DNA of 64,000 nt from Cytophagales bacterium (GTDB lineage: Bacteria; Bacteroidota; Bacteroidia; Cytophagales; Thermoflexibacteraceae): contig REAZ01000008.1 of the NCBI GenBank assembly GCA_004294445.1, positions 113,999 to 177,998 of the forward strand, read 5' to 3'. Made by a program: the position numbers and the translations under genes. Position 1 is the stretch's first letter; every line of letters starts with the position of its first letter. Below, one piece after another: positions 36,295 through 47,700 of this stretch. A model generated the notes under the pieces. The model was not told the origin of the DNA. It saw only the letters and a list, made by a program, of their open reading frames with translations, and did not search any database.

Positions 36295-36768
36295 ATGTCT
36301 TTCACTCATTTAGACGATGCTGGCAATCCCGCTATGGTAGATGTCAGTGAGAAGCAAATTACCAAGCGAACAGCAAAAGCACAAGCAGTTGTACTGCTCA
36401 ACGGGGAGGTACTGAGGCATTTTTCCAATAATGATATTCAGACTAAAAAAGGAAGTGTTTTCCAAACAGCCATTCTTGCTGGGATTATGGGCGCAAAAAA
36501 AACAAGCGAACTGATTCCGCTTTGTCATAGTTTGGGCTTAGAAAACTGCCACATACATATCCAACTTAACGAGCAGAATGAAATTATTATTAATTGCATT
36601 GCTACAATGACTGCCAAAACGGGAGTAGAAATGGAAGCCCTCACAGGGGCGAGCATAGCAGCACTCACTATTTATGATATGTGCAAGGCTTTTTCCCACG
36701 AAATTGTAATTAAAGAAATTAAATTGATAGAAAAAACAGGTGGAAAAAGTGATTATTTAAGAAAATAA
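36295..36768 (+). CDS. moaC: cyclic pyranopterin monophosphate synthase
   Basis: This is the second step of molybdenum-cofactor synthesis, turning the MoaA product into cyclic pyranopterin monophosphate. The 157-residue protein has the N-terminal VDVSEKQITKRTAKA, the active-site SELIPLCHSLGLENC segment, and the TGVEMEALTGASIAALTIYDMCKA signature with the catalytic Lys nearby. No other Moco genes are in the window. Confidence 0.96.
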   Translation: MSFTHLDDAGNPAMVDVSEKQITKRTAKAQAVVLLNGEVLRHFSNNDIQTKKGSVFQTAILAGIMGAKKTSELIPLCHSLGLENCHIHIQLNEQNEIIINCIATMTAKTGVEMEALTGASIAALTIYDMCKAFSHEIVIKEIKLIEKTGGKSDYLRK

Positions 36769-36863
36769 GTAATAAGAATAAGGTTACCTATTGATGTTTT
36801 CGGAGATAAATAGGTGATTTTTGTTAAATAACTTACATTTCCAAAAAATAACTTTTTAGAAAA

Positions 36864-38318
36864 TTGTCTAAAAAACTTAATAACAACGAATTAAAAGCAA
36901 TTGGTTTCCATGAGGAAGAACTCTTAGACCAAGCGGGCAAACTTGCCAAAAGTCTAATCAAAAGCAAAGATTTTGACAAAGAAAGTATCTTAGAAAAATA
37001 TAAAGAGTTACTTGCTAAACCCGATGCTTTCCTAAATGATGAAATTTTTGGAGAAATAGCCAAACTTACTCAGGAACTTCAACCCATAGAAAGTACAGAA
37101 AAACAAAAAGCAAATACTTTTGAGCTAAAGGCAGAAGTACCTTTTTACGCTATTTATGGCATAGAAAATATTGACAAAGAGGCGATTAATCAGATGGATA
37201 ATGCCATGCGACTGCCTGTAGTAGTAGCGGGTGCGCTCATGCCCGATGCTCATTCGGGGTATGGCTTGCCCATTGGCGGGGTGCTTGCTACTACTGCTAA
37301 CGTAGTGATTCCGTACGCTGTAGGGGTAGATATTGCCTGCCGTATGTGCTTGTCTATTTTTGAAATGGACAATCATTATTTGGAGCTAAAAAGTAAAATG
37401 CTAAAAACTTATCTGGAGGAAAACACGCTTTTTGGCATAGACGGAAAACTTCCAAAGCCAATGGCTGATGATGTTTTTGATAAGCCCGAATGGAATGCTA
37501 CAAAGGTCATCAGAGATTTGAAGCATAGGGCAACCTTGCAGATAGGGACTTCTGGAACGGGGAATCATTTTGTAGAATGGGGACTTATTGAGATTAGCAG
37601 CGAAATGCCTGAGCTAAAGCTGCCTATTGGTAAATATTTGGCTTTGCTATCTCATTCAGGTTCAAGAGGTTTTGGGGCAAATATTGCGAACTATTATTCT
37701 AAATTAGCCTTAGAAAAAACCCGCCTCCCCAAAGAAGCTAAGAACTTAGCTTGGTTAGATTTGGCTACCGAAGAAGGGCAAGAATACTGGATAGCGATGA
37801 ACTTAGCAGGAGATTATGCAGCAGCTAATCACCATCAGATTCACTACAAAATGGCAAAATCTTTGGGCATAAAGCCTCTCATCAGAATAGAAAATCACCA
37901 TAATTTTGCATGGAAAGAAACCCTCGAAGATGGCACACCCGTCATAGTGCATAGGAAAGGGGCTACGCCTGCGGGAAAGGGCGATTTGGGCATCATTCCC
38001 GGCTCTATGGCACACGCAGGATTTGTAGTCAGGGGTAAGGGCAATCCGTCTTCTATTTATTCAGCCTCGCACGGAGCAGGCAGACAAATGTCGCGCACCC
38101 AAGCCATCAAAAATATAAGCAAGCAAGAAATTAAGAAAATGCTATCGGAAAAGGGAATAACGCTCATTGGCGGCGACATAGATGAAGCACCTATGGCTTA
38201 CAAAGACATTTTCAAAGTGCTTGAAAGTCAGCACGATTTAGTAGATATTTTGGCGAAATTTACACCAAAAATAGTGCGTATGTCCGAGCCTGATGCCAAA
38301 GGGAGAAGAGAAGATTAG
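36864..38318 (+). CDS. rtcB: RNA-splicing ligase RtcB (TTG start)
   Basis: RtcB joins RNA 2',3'-cyclic-phosphate (or 3'-phosphate) and 5'-OH ends using GTP and Mn2+. The 484-residue protein shows MPDAHSGYGLPIGGV, a GVDIACRM metal/guanylate site, LSHSGSRGFG, ENHHNFAW, RKGATPA, and SASHGAGRQMSR with the guanylated His. The N-terminal 85 residues are helical. Translation must start at the TTG at 36864: an in-frame stop lies 15 nt upstream, and no ATG occurs until beyond the conserved core begins. No archease or RtcA gene adjoins. Confidence 0.93.
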   Translation: MSKKLNNNELKAIGFHEEELLDQAGKLAKSLIKSKDFDKESILEKYKELLAKPDAFLNDEIFGEIAKLTQELQPIESTEKQKANTFELKAEVPFYAIYGIENIDKEAINQMDNAMRLPVVVAGALMPDAHSGYGLPIGGVLATTANVVIPYAVGVDIACRMCLSIFEMDNHYLELKSKMLKTYLEENTLFGIDGKLPKPMADDVFDKPEWNATKVIRDLKHRATLQIGTSGTGNHFVEWGLIEISSEMPELKLPIGKYLALLSHSGSRGFGANIANYYSKLALEKTRLPKEAKNLAWLDLATEEGQEYWIAMNLAGDYAAANHHQIHYKMAKSLGIKPLIRIENHHNFAWKETLEDGTPVIVHRKGATPAGKGDLGIIPGSMAHAGFVVRGKGNPSSIYSASHGAGRQMSRTQAIKNISKQEIKKMLSEKGITLIGGDIDEAPMAYKDIFKVLESQHDLVDILAKFTPKIVRMSEPDAKGRRED

Positions 38319-38354
38319 AGGTATAGCTTTCTCAAACCTATGCCCCTAATCTGC

Positions 38355-38444
38355 CTAATATTCCAAAATATTTGCTACTGTAAGCAACATCACGAATACT
38401 CCTATCAAGACTGCAAATATTTGTTTGAAAGTAACATTCTTCAT
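38355..38444 (-). CDS. candidate 29-residue single-span membrane peptide
   Basis: The frame reads MKNVTFKQIFAVLIGVFVML and ends LTVANILEY. It is a charged head followed by one hydrophobic helix, the shape of many real bacterial small membrane proteins. A consensus -7 box lies 55 nt upstream. No homologue is known to me, and so short a frame could arise by chance. Confidence 0.4.
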   Translation of the reverse strand: MKNVTFKQIFAVLIGVFVMLLTVANILEY

Positions 38445-38499
38445 AATTCTATTTTTAAATTGTTAAGAAGTTTAAAACAAGACCAAAACCAAGCAAAAA

Positions 38500-38527
38500 C
38501 AAATATATTTTGTTTTGATGAGTACAA
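38500..38527 (-). promoter_or_regulatory. promoter upstream of the candidate membrane peptide
   Basis: On the minus strand TTG (38525-38527), 17 nt, TATATTTG (38500-38507). Confidence 0.45.
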
Positions 38528-38767
38528 ATCTAAGGCGTTCTATCTACTTATGCAAGCAAATAAGAACGTTCTAATAAACTTCTAATCTGAGAGTGTAGCA
38601 GACCTTACAGGCAAGGATTAACCAAAAAATGACTACTTGTTTTTATCCTACAAAAAGAATATCTATCTTTGGAAAACATCACATCTGTAATTTCGTTAGT
38701 CTTTTGTATGTATGTCTCTTATTAATCAAATTGTTTTGATTTTTACAGAATATAAACTCAATATTCC

Positions 38768-41700
38768 ATGAAACGATATTTATTTTTGCTCGCGTGCTCA
38801 TTTTTTGTTATTTCTTATAATGCTAATGCCCAAGTTTATAATATAGCTGCGGGCGATGTAACAGGACTAATTACTGCCATAAACAATGCAAATATTGACG
38901 GCACAAACAGTGTGATAAACTTAGCAGCAGGTAGTACTTACTCTCTTAGCACTTCCGCAGATGTGAATGACGGAGGAAATTATTTGCCTTCTATCCTTAA
39001 TGACGGAGGCTCTTTTACTATCAATGGGAACGGGGCTGCTTTAGTTGGAGTTGGAACACTACGAATCTTGAGGGCTGTGGCGGGTACAAATATATTTCTG
39101 AATAACCTAACCATGAGCGGCGGTTTTTCCAATACAGTGGGCGGCGGGGCAATTCTTGCCGTAAATGGAACGCTGTCTTTGACTGAATGTACCGTTAATA
39201 ATTGTAGTAGTTCCCCAAATAGCAGTGCTATTTTCTTGGCAAGTAATGTGGCACTTACGATGAACAAAACTACTGTAAGTAATAGTGCAGGCAGTTCGGG
39301 TGTCCTTGTTGTTGGTAACTCATCTTGTAATATCCAAAACAGTACATTTTCAGCAAATGGAAATTACGGTATTCAGTCCTCAAGCCCTGCAGCCAGCTCA
39401 AGCATTTCCAACTGCACCATTAGTGGGAATACCATAGGAGGCATATTTTGGGATATTGCTACTTTATCAGTGCTGAACAGCACGATTGTAAGCAATGGCA
39501 TAGGATTGACAGCAAACATAACAGGCGGTACCATTAACTACCAAAACTGTATTTTGGGCAATGGTACAAATGTAAGTGCTTTGGCAGGTGCTGTCATCAA
39601 TAATAATGGGGGTAATGCCCTTAACGCTGGTTTTCCTACATGGCTTACTGGTTTGGCAGACAATGGAGGAGCTACCCAAACTCATGCTATCAATACGGGT
39701 ACTGCACCTGCGGTAAATATAGGGGTCACTACACCCGTTACTCCCCCTACTACTGACCAAAGAGCAACATCAAGAGTAGGCGGAATAGACGCAGGGGCTT
39801 TTGAATTTGGTGGCACGCTTACTTCTCTTACCGTAACTACTGAGGCTGACGCAGGTACTGGCTCGCTAAGAAAAGCCATAAACGATGCCAATACTTACTT
39901 CACAGGCGCGCAAACCATTAATTTTAATATACAAGGCGGAGGAAACACTGTAAAAACCATTACCCTTCTTTCACTTCTTCCGACTATTAGCCAGCAAATT
40001 ACTATAGATGGCTATACTCAATCAGGCGCAAGTGCCAATACTTTATCAATAGGCAATGATGCGATATTGAACATAGAGGTAAATTTCGCAGGTGCTGGTA
40101 CAAATATTCCTGGTTTCCGATTGAATGCTGCCAATAGTATTCTTAAGGGCTTGATAATTAATAGGGTAACAGGTGGGTCTTCAGCTTATGGAATATTTTT
40201 AAATGCCACTGGTTGTGTAGTGGAAGGTTGTTTTATTGGGACAGATGCCACAGGTACAGTTGCACAAGCTAATGATTACGGCATGGGCATAGGAGCAGGA
40301 AACTGCACTATTGGTGGAACAAGCCCTGCCGCTCGCAACCTTGTTTCAGGAAATAATAAGGCAGGCATTACGCTTGGGGCGGGTGTTGGTGTTTCAGGAA
40401 CAGTGATACAGGGAAATTATATTGGGACAAATAAAGATGGCACATCAATCTTAGGAAATGGCAGTAGTGGAATTGACGTGTATAATGCCTCTACTAATAA
40501 TACGATTGGTGGAACAAGCGCAGGGGCAGGCAATGTCATTTCAGGAAATGGGTTTGGACCGACATCCGGGGTAGGTATTTATTTAGATACGAATTGCAAT
40601 ACTAATACCATACAAGGGAATTACATAGGTACAAATGCAACGGGAACCGCAGGGATTGGTAATAGAAGAGCAATTTATATCTTTAGTGGTACAAATAATA
40701 CCATAGGGGGCAATACTCCAGCGGCAAGAAATGTAATCTCTGCGAGTTTTCTCACTGGAATTAGGATTTTGGGGTCAGGAGCAATAGGAAATACCGTACA
40801 AGGCAATTATATAGGCACTGACGCAAGTGGCGCAAGCAGCCTTGGGAATACGACGGATGGTATTATATTAGAATTTGGTGCGAATAATAATGTGATTGGT
40901 GGTGCTACTGCCTCCACTCGCAATCTTATCTCAGGAAATGGTGGAAATGGCATTTCAATTAGTAATTCAGGCACATCCAACAATCAAATCAAAGGGAATT
41001 ACATAGGTACAAATATAAGCGGGACTGGGGCAATCCCGAATGGTACAAGTGGTGGTTATGGCATAGTTTTATTTAACAATGCTTCAGGCAACCTCATAGG
41101 AGGGACTGTCGCAGGAGAAGGAAATCTCATCTCAGGAAACACAAGCATAGGTCTTGCCATAGACTCATCTACCAATAATACTATTCAAGGAAACTACATT
41201 GGGACAGATGCCAACGGGACTGCAGCTTTAGGGAATGGAACGGAAGGCATTTACCTTCAAAATAATGCAAACAATAATCTTATAGGAGGGAATGTTATTT
41301 CGAAAAATTTGAATGGAATTACGGTGAGTCTTAGCTCTACTGGTAATGCTATTCGAGGCAACTATATAGGTACAGATAAAAATGGTACAGGAAACTTGGG
41401 AAATAATTCTATTGGGATAATAGTGGAAACAAGCACAAGTGGAAATACCATTGGTGGTACTAACGCAGGGGAAGGAAATACCATTGCCTTTAATAATTAT
41501 GTGGGAATTTTGATGAAATCAGGGAGTGTGAACAATCCTATTTTAGGAAATGCTATTTTTAGTAATACAACCTTGGGTGTAGATTTGAACGATAATGGAC
41601 AAATAAACCCCAATGACCTTGACGACCCCGACACAGGCGCAAATAAACTCCAAAACTTCCCAGAATTTACGAACTTTGCAGTCCCATCGGGTAGTGCAGT

Positions 41701-44700
41701 AGATATCACCTACAAAGTGCCTTCTGCCACTGCTAATTCTGCCTACCCTATCCGAGTAGAGTTTTTCAAGGCAGATGCGGGAAGCAGACAAGGTAGAACT
41801 TATTTGGGTTTTGATACCTATGCACTTGCGGAAGCAAACACAAATAAAACCTTTACTTTCACACCCTCTACGGCCTTGGTGATTGGCGATAGAATTGTGG
41901 CAACTGCGACCGATGCCAATGGAAATACTTCTGAATTTTCGGCGGAAGTAATAGTAGGTTTGCTCAATGCAGGACTTCACCCTGACGACTATGCCGCCCT
42001 TGTTGCCCTTTACAATGCTACCAATGGAGCAAATTGGTCGAATAATACAAATTGGCTTATAGATGGAGATGCAGCTACTTGGTATGGAATATCACTTACT
42101 GGCTCTCTCCCCAATCGCAGAGTGACAAATATAAGTTTGAGCAACAATAATTTAGTAGGAACCTTACCCATAGAATTAGGCAACTTGGCAAGCTTGCAAT
42201 ATTTGCTACTGGACATTAATCAGATTTCTGGCTCTATTCCTACCCAATTAGGCAATCTGACTAATTTGATAAACTTACTTTTAGATAAAAACCAACTTTC
42301 TGGAAGTATTCCTGCCTCTTTGGGTAATTTGACTAATCTGACATTTTTGCGCTTGTATGAAAACCAACTCACAGGCTCAATTCCTATTGAATTAGGTAAT
42401 TTGACTAATTTACAGCAATTATTTTTATATACTAACAAACTGACGGGAAGTATTCCTACTCAATTAGGTAATTTGACTAATTTGCAAAGTATTGCCCTGA
42501 ATGATAACAAACTGACAGGAAGTATCCCTGCCCAATTAGGTAATTTGACTAATTTGACAGCATTAACTTTAGGGATTAATCAACTCACAGGCTCAATTCC
42601 TGTTGAATTAGGTAATTTGACTAATTTACAATATTTAGAACTTTACCAAAATCAGCTGTCAGGCATTATACCAAACACATTAGGTAATCTAAATAATTTG
42701 ATATTTCTATCTTTATTTAGTAATAAATTTGATGGAATGGGGGACTTCTCTTTGAAGCCTTTGGTTGCACTCACTGATTTTGATGTTTCCAATAACAAAC
42801 TCGAATTTGATGACATAAAGCCCAATGTTGCAAAACTTGGTTTGCCAAAAAATTATTCTCCACAGGCATTATTAGGAACGGCGCAGAGTTTTGCTTTATT
42901 GAGTGGAGCATCGCAGACTTTTACCGCAAGCACACCGCAGCCCGTAGGTACTACCAATACTTACCAGTGGTACAAAGACAATGTTAATTCTCCTATTTCG
43001 GGAGCTACTTCTGCTTCCTATACCATTAGCAGCTATAACCCTACTACAGATGCAGGTAATTATTTCTGCCAGATAAGCAATAGCAGTGTGCCTTTTCTCA
43101 TTTTACAGACCGAAAATTTTACCGTTGCTACCAATGCAAATGGCGTTTTTCAGCAAGATTATGATGCTCTTGTTTCTTTGTATAATACTATTGGGGGGGC
43201 AAATTGGACAAACGGCACAAATTGGAATACAAGTGCAGATGTAAGCACTTGGTTTGGCGTTACGGTGATAGGCAACAGAGTAACAGAGGTTCGCCTTCCT
43301 AATAATAATCTGATAGGAGATGCGGGTAATATCATTGCCCCTATGACTTCACTCAAAGTATTGGACTTGAGCAATAATCAGCTTTCTAGCATAGACCTAA
43401 CGCCTGATGAAGTTTTAGGCACAGCACCTTTGGAAGTGATTCATCTGAATAACAACGCATTAACAAATAACATAGGTAGCCTTATATCCACATTGCAATA
43501 CTATACTGCTACTCTTAGGAGTGTTGATTTTAGCTTTAACCTAATCAGTGGCAATTTTAATTACGATAGTTTCAAAAATTTTGCCCAAATACAAGCCATT
43601 AGCCTACCTAATGATAGAAGAGGCTTTAACCTTAGCAACAACGACATAAGCAGTGGATATTTGGAAACCGATAGAGGAAATTTCCCCCTGAATACCCTCA
43701 ATATGAGCAATAATAGACTAAGATTTGAAACGATAATACAAGGGCTTGGGGCGAATTTGTTTTTCACAACTATTAGCTTGTATGCCCCGCAGAAGCCAGT
43801 TTTACTCACGCCAAATACGGCACTTGGCTCGGTGGGCATAAACTTCAGCTATAACAATACAAATTTTGATATTGGCATAGCGGGCTGCACCGTTACCCAG
43901 CAGTGGTTCAGAACTACAGATTTGGTCAATCCTGTAGCTACTACGTCTAATCTTACTTTTTCGCCGTTCGCACCTGCAAATGCAGGCACATACATCTTAA
44001 AAGCAACAGCGACTTGCGTACCAGGGCTTACGCTCACTACCGAAACCTTGACTATCGGAATTTCTCCGTATGACTTCGTGGTGGATAATAATGGAAACAA
44101 CGACAATGGAAACTATGGAGTGGGCAACCTTACACTCAGAGAGGCAATCCTCTTGGCAAATGCCAGAGCAAATGCCTCTACTATTGGCTTTAATTTGCCA
44201 ACTGGTAGCGAAATTATTGATATTAGTTTTAATAACTTACCTCCGCTAACGCAGTCTATAACGATTGATGGTACTTCGCAAGCGGGCTACGCAGGCACGC
44301 CTGTAGTAGTTATTAATGGAAGCAATATTAACTACGGACTTAGCATGGCAGCTACTAACTGCAAGATATATGGCTTGGAAATCAGAAATGTGAGCAATGG
44401 TTCGGTAGGCAATGGCATAGAGATTAATTCTTTAGCTACTAACTTTGAAATTGGTACAGCTGGCAAAGGCAATTACCTACACGATAATTTGTCTAACGGC
44501 ATATTGATAAATACAGGTAGCTATGATGGTAAGATAGTGGGTAATACAATTTCTGGGAATGGCAGTAGTGGAATTGCTGTTGGAACAAATGTTGGTAACG
44601 TCAGTAACGTTACGATTACGAATAATAAAATAGGTACTGACCTTACGGGTACGGTAGTAAGTGGGACGCAAGCAGTAGGCATTGCTGTTCAAAGTGGGTT

Positions 44701-47700
44701 TACAAGCACTAATATCAGCATAGGGACAGCAGGAAATGGAAACATCATTGGCGGTAGCCCCTTTGGTGGGATTACCCTTAGTAATTCGGGTAGTGTAAGT
44801 ATTGTAGGCAATTACATTGGCACAAACCAAAGTGGTGCTAATATTGGTAATAATACTGGTATTTATGTGGACAATGTCTCCAATGCTACAGTCATAGACG
44901 GTAATGTAGTCAGTGCCAATATTGGAGCAGGTATTCTTGTCAATCAAGGAAATAATCATCAAATTATTAATAATAAAATAGGCACGAACCCCGCAGGAAC
45001 TGCCGCCTTAGCAAATGGGCAGGTCGGGATAGAGTTTGCGGGAGGAAGTGCAGGACTGATACAAAACAACCTCGTTTCTGGCAATGATACGGGAGTAGGC
45101 ACAGGTATTCTGATAAACTCACCAATAACCAATGGTACTTTAATCTACGGCAATAAAATAGGCACTGATATTTCAGGAACATCAGCAATCCCCAACCTCG
45201 AAGGAATAAGAATAGAAGGCGGTGCTAACAATATAAAGATAGGTAATGTAGCGAATGCCTCCAGCAGCAATACGATTGCTTATAATACCAACTTAGGAAT
45301 TACCATAGACCAAGCGGGAACGGACAACAATACTATAGGGCAAAATTCTATTTTCTGTAACGGCGGCACAAATGCAGACAGAGGCATACAAATAACGAAT
45401 AGTGCAAATGCAAACATCATGGGGCAGTTAAGCCCTTTTACTGTAGTTACTGACAATTATAGCTGTGCCATTGCCGCCCCTACTGTAGATTTAGTCATCA
45501 CGCATGGTACTATGGGGGCTAACTTTACCTTAGACCTTTACAAAATAGATGAAAACTGTGGCACTAATCAGGGCAAAACCTACATTACCTCGCTTGGGAC
45601 GCTGTTTTTCCCACTTGGCACTGCTACCGTTACAGTTCCTCTATCAGATTTTCAGATGGAAGATGGTACAGGTTCTTACGTACTATTGGCAAGAGATGTC
45701 GCAGGGAATAGCTCGCAGTTTACAGATATTTTTACCGTATATAATAGAGGAACAATCGTCAGTATAGAGAACTTGGGCTATGCCGACTGCAGAGGCTACA
45801 ACTACAAATATGAAATTACCTTTTCAGACGACTCCCCCGACGGAGAGTATTATCTCGATATTTTCAATAATGACTATAACGACCTCACAAGCGTAAGCGT
45901 AGTAAATCACAAAGTTACCTTTAATGCACCCGTTTTTAGTTTAGTTAATAATCCGCCTATGGGTGGCATTTACGATATTCAAGGCATTGCTCCTTATTTT
46001 GTACTTACGCAGTCTTTGAACTGCCTGCCAATTACGCAGCCATTTAGCTTTACGCCCGTTACTTCTCCATTCGCTTTGGCACCGCCTGTCATTCTTTCGG
46101 CAAGTGCGCAAAACCCTACACGCTGCGATGAACCCAATGGAAAATTGGTGATAACAATGCAAAACCTACAGCAAGACCAATTTTATTTCATAGACATCAA
46201 TGGAGATGGAAAGCCTGATTTTGACGCTGTTCAGGCAGACAATGACCAACTCGTCATAGACTACATAGGCGGAGGCATAGAAATTACAAGCCTCTCCGTA
46301 AGCCAACCTGCGCTGTTTTGCTCAAGCAACGTGCTAAATTTTAGCTATAGCTATCCCGAACTGCCTCTGCCCGATGCTACGCTTTTGGTCTATCCCGACT
46401 TGGAGTTTATAGACAAGGGAAAATCTACCAAAGTAATTGTAGAAGAAACTGAGCAAGGCATCGATTATCAGTTGCAGCGAGCAGATACAAAAATGTTAGT
46501 AGGTGAGCCTATTAACGGCAACGGAGGTAGTATAGATTTACTAACTGAAGAGTTGCAAACAACACTTACGTATCGAGTATTGGCGAAAAATAAAATTACG
46601 GGCTGCTCCGCACTTTTGGAAACAAGTGCGACCATTGGCGTAGATTCGAAGTGCATTGCCCAAGCAGACTCTCTTATCCTGATAGACCTTTACCGCAGCG
46701 CAGGCGGCGCAACATGGTTCACGCCTTGGGATTTGCAAAGTCCTGCTTGTAAATGGTTTGGTGTAGAGTTAGTAGGTGATAGAGTAGTGAGCCTTCGCTT
46801 GGCAAATAATGACCTTACAGGCTTATTGCCTGCTTCGCTTGCAAACTTGCCGAAACTCAGAAGTCTTGATGTAAGCAACAATTTTCTTGGCTTTACGGCT
46901 ATAGAACCTTTGGTAGGCAAAATTATAGACTTTGTTTACGCCCCACAAGGAGAAATATTTTCACCCGAAAGAGTCAGGGCAAGTCAAGGAAGCACTATAA
47001 GACTTTCCTCGCTCACAGGCGGTGCTGCCAATAAATACCAATGGTTCAGGATAGTAAATAATCAGGAGATAGCCCTCAAAGATGGCGGAAATATAAGCGG
47101 TACAAACGCCCCTATCTTAGTTTTTCGCAATATTACTATAGCGGAAGAAGGAGATTATTTTTGCGAAGTTACCAGCCCTATTGCCACAGAACTCGTCCTT
47201 AAGCGTGCAGATGTAACACTTGCCGTAGTTCCCGAACTAAGTGCGATTGACATTGCCGAACTGATTAAATTTTTCAATGCTTTAGATGGAAAAAATTGGA
47301 AAAAGCCTTGGGATTTAAACCAACCAATAAGCACTTGGGAAGGCTTAGTATTCGAGGGAGGGAATCTCATACAAATAAACCTGCCCGAAAATAATTTGCA
47401 GGGCGAACTCCCTAATAACTTCAACGCACCCATATTCGAAGACTTGGTTTACCTCAATTTGTCCAACAACAAGTTATTTGGCAAACTACCCGAATCTTTG
47501 AAGGCTTTGCAAAAACTAACTTATTTGGATTTGAGCCAAAACGACTTAGAAGGAGAAATCCCTGAATGGATAGGAGATTTTCCTGAACTAATTACACTTT
47601 GGCTTTCCTATAACCTATTTGAAAGCATTCACCCAAATATTGGTAATTTATTCAATCTGAGAAATTTGTTCCTCAATGACAACGAGATAGAAACTATCCC

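Larger units (their letters stand above)
38319..38767. other. 449-nt interval between rtcB and the giant gene
   Basis: It holds a possible small minus-strand membrane-peptide gene (38355-38444) with its promoter and a long hairpin over the rtcB stop (38313-38352: AGATTAG with CTAATCT, CTATAC-type inner pairs, one mismatch). It also holds a weak plus-strand promoter for the giant gene: TTG 38669-38671, 16 nt, TAATTTCG 38688-38695. Nothing else is recognised. Confidence 0.4.

Noticed and set aside
38340..38585. 81-codon plus-strand frame after rtcB
   Set aside because: Residue content is unlike a folded protein, no promoter or homology is apparent, and it starts within the hairpin over the rtcB stop.
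42179..42754. Regular repeats suggesting a CRISPR array
   Set aside because: Units are directly adjacent 72-bp coding repeats without unique spacers and translate to leucine-rich repeats in frame.
44477..44962. 161-codon minus-strand frame inside the giant gene
   Set aside because: Its Thr/Asn/Ile-rich translation mirrors the repetitive plus-strand codons and has no independent signals.
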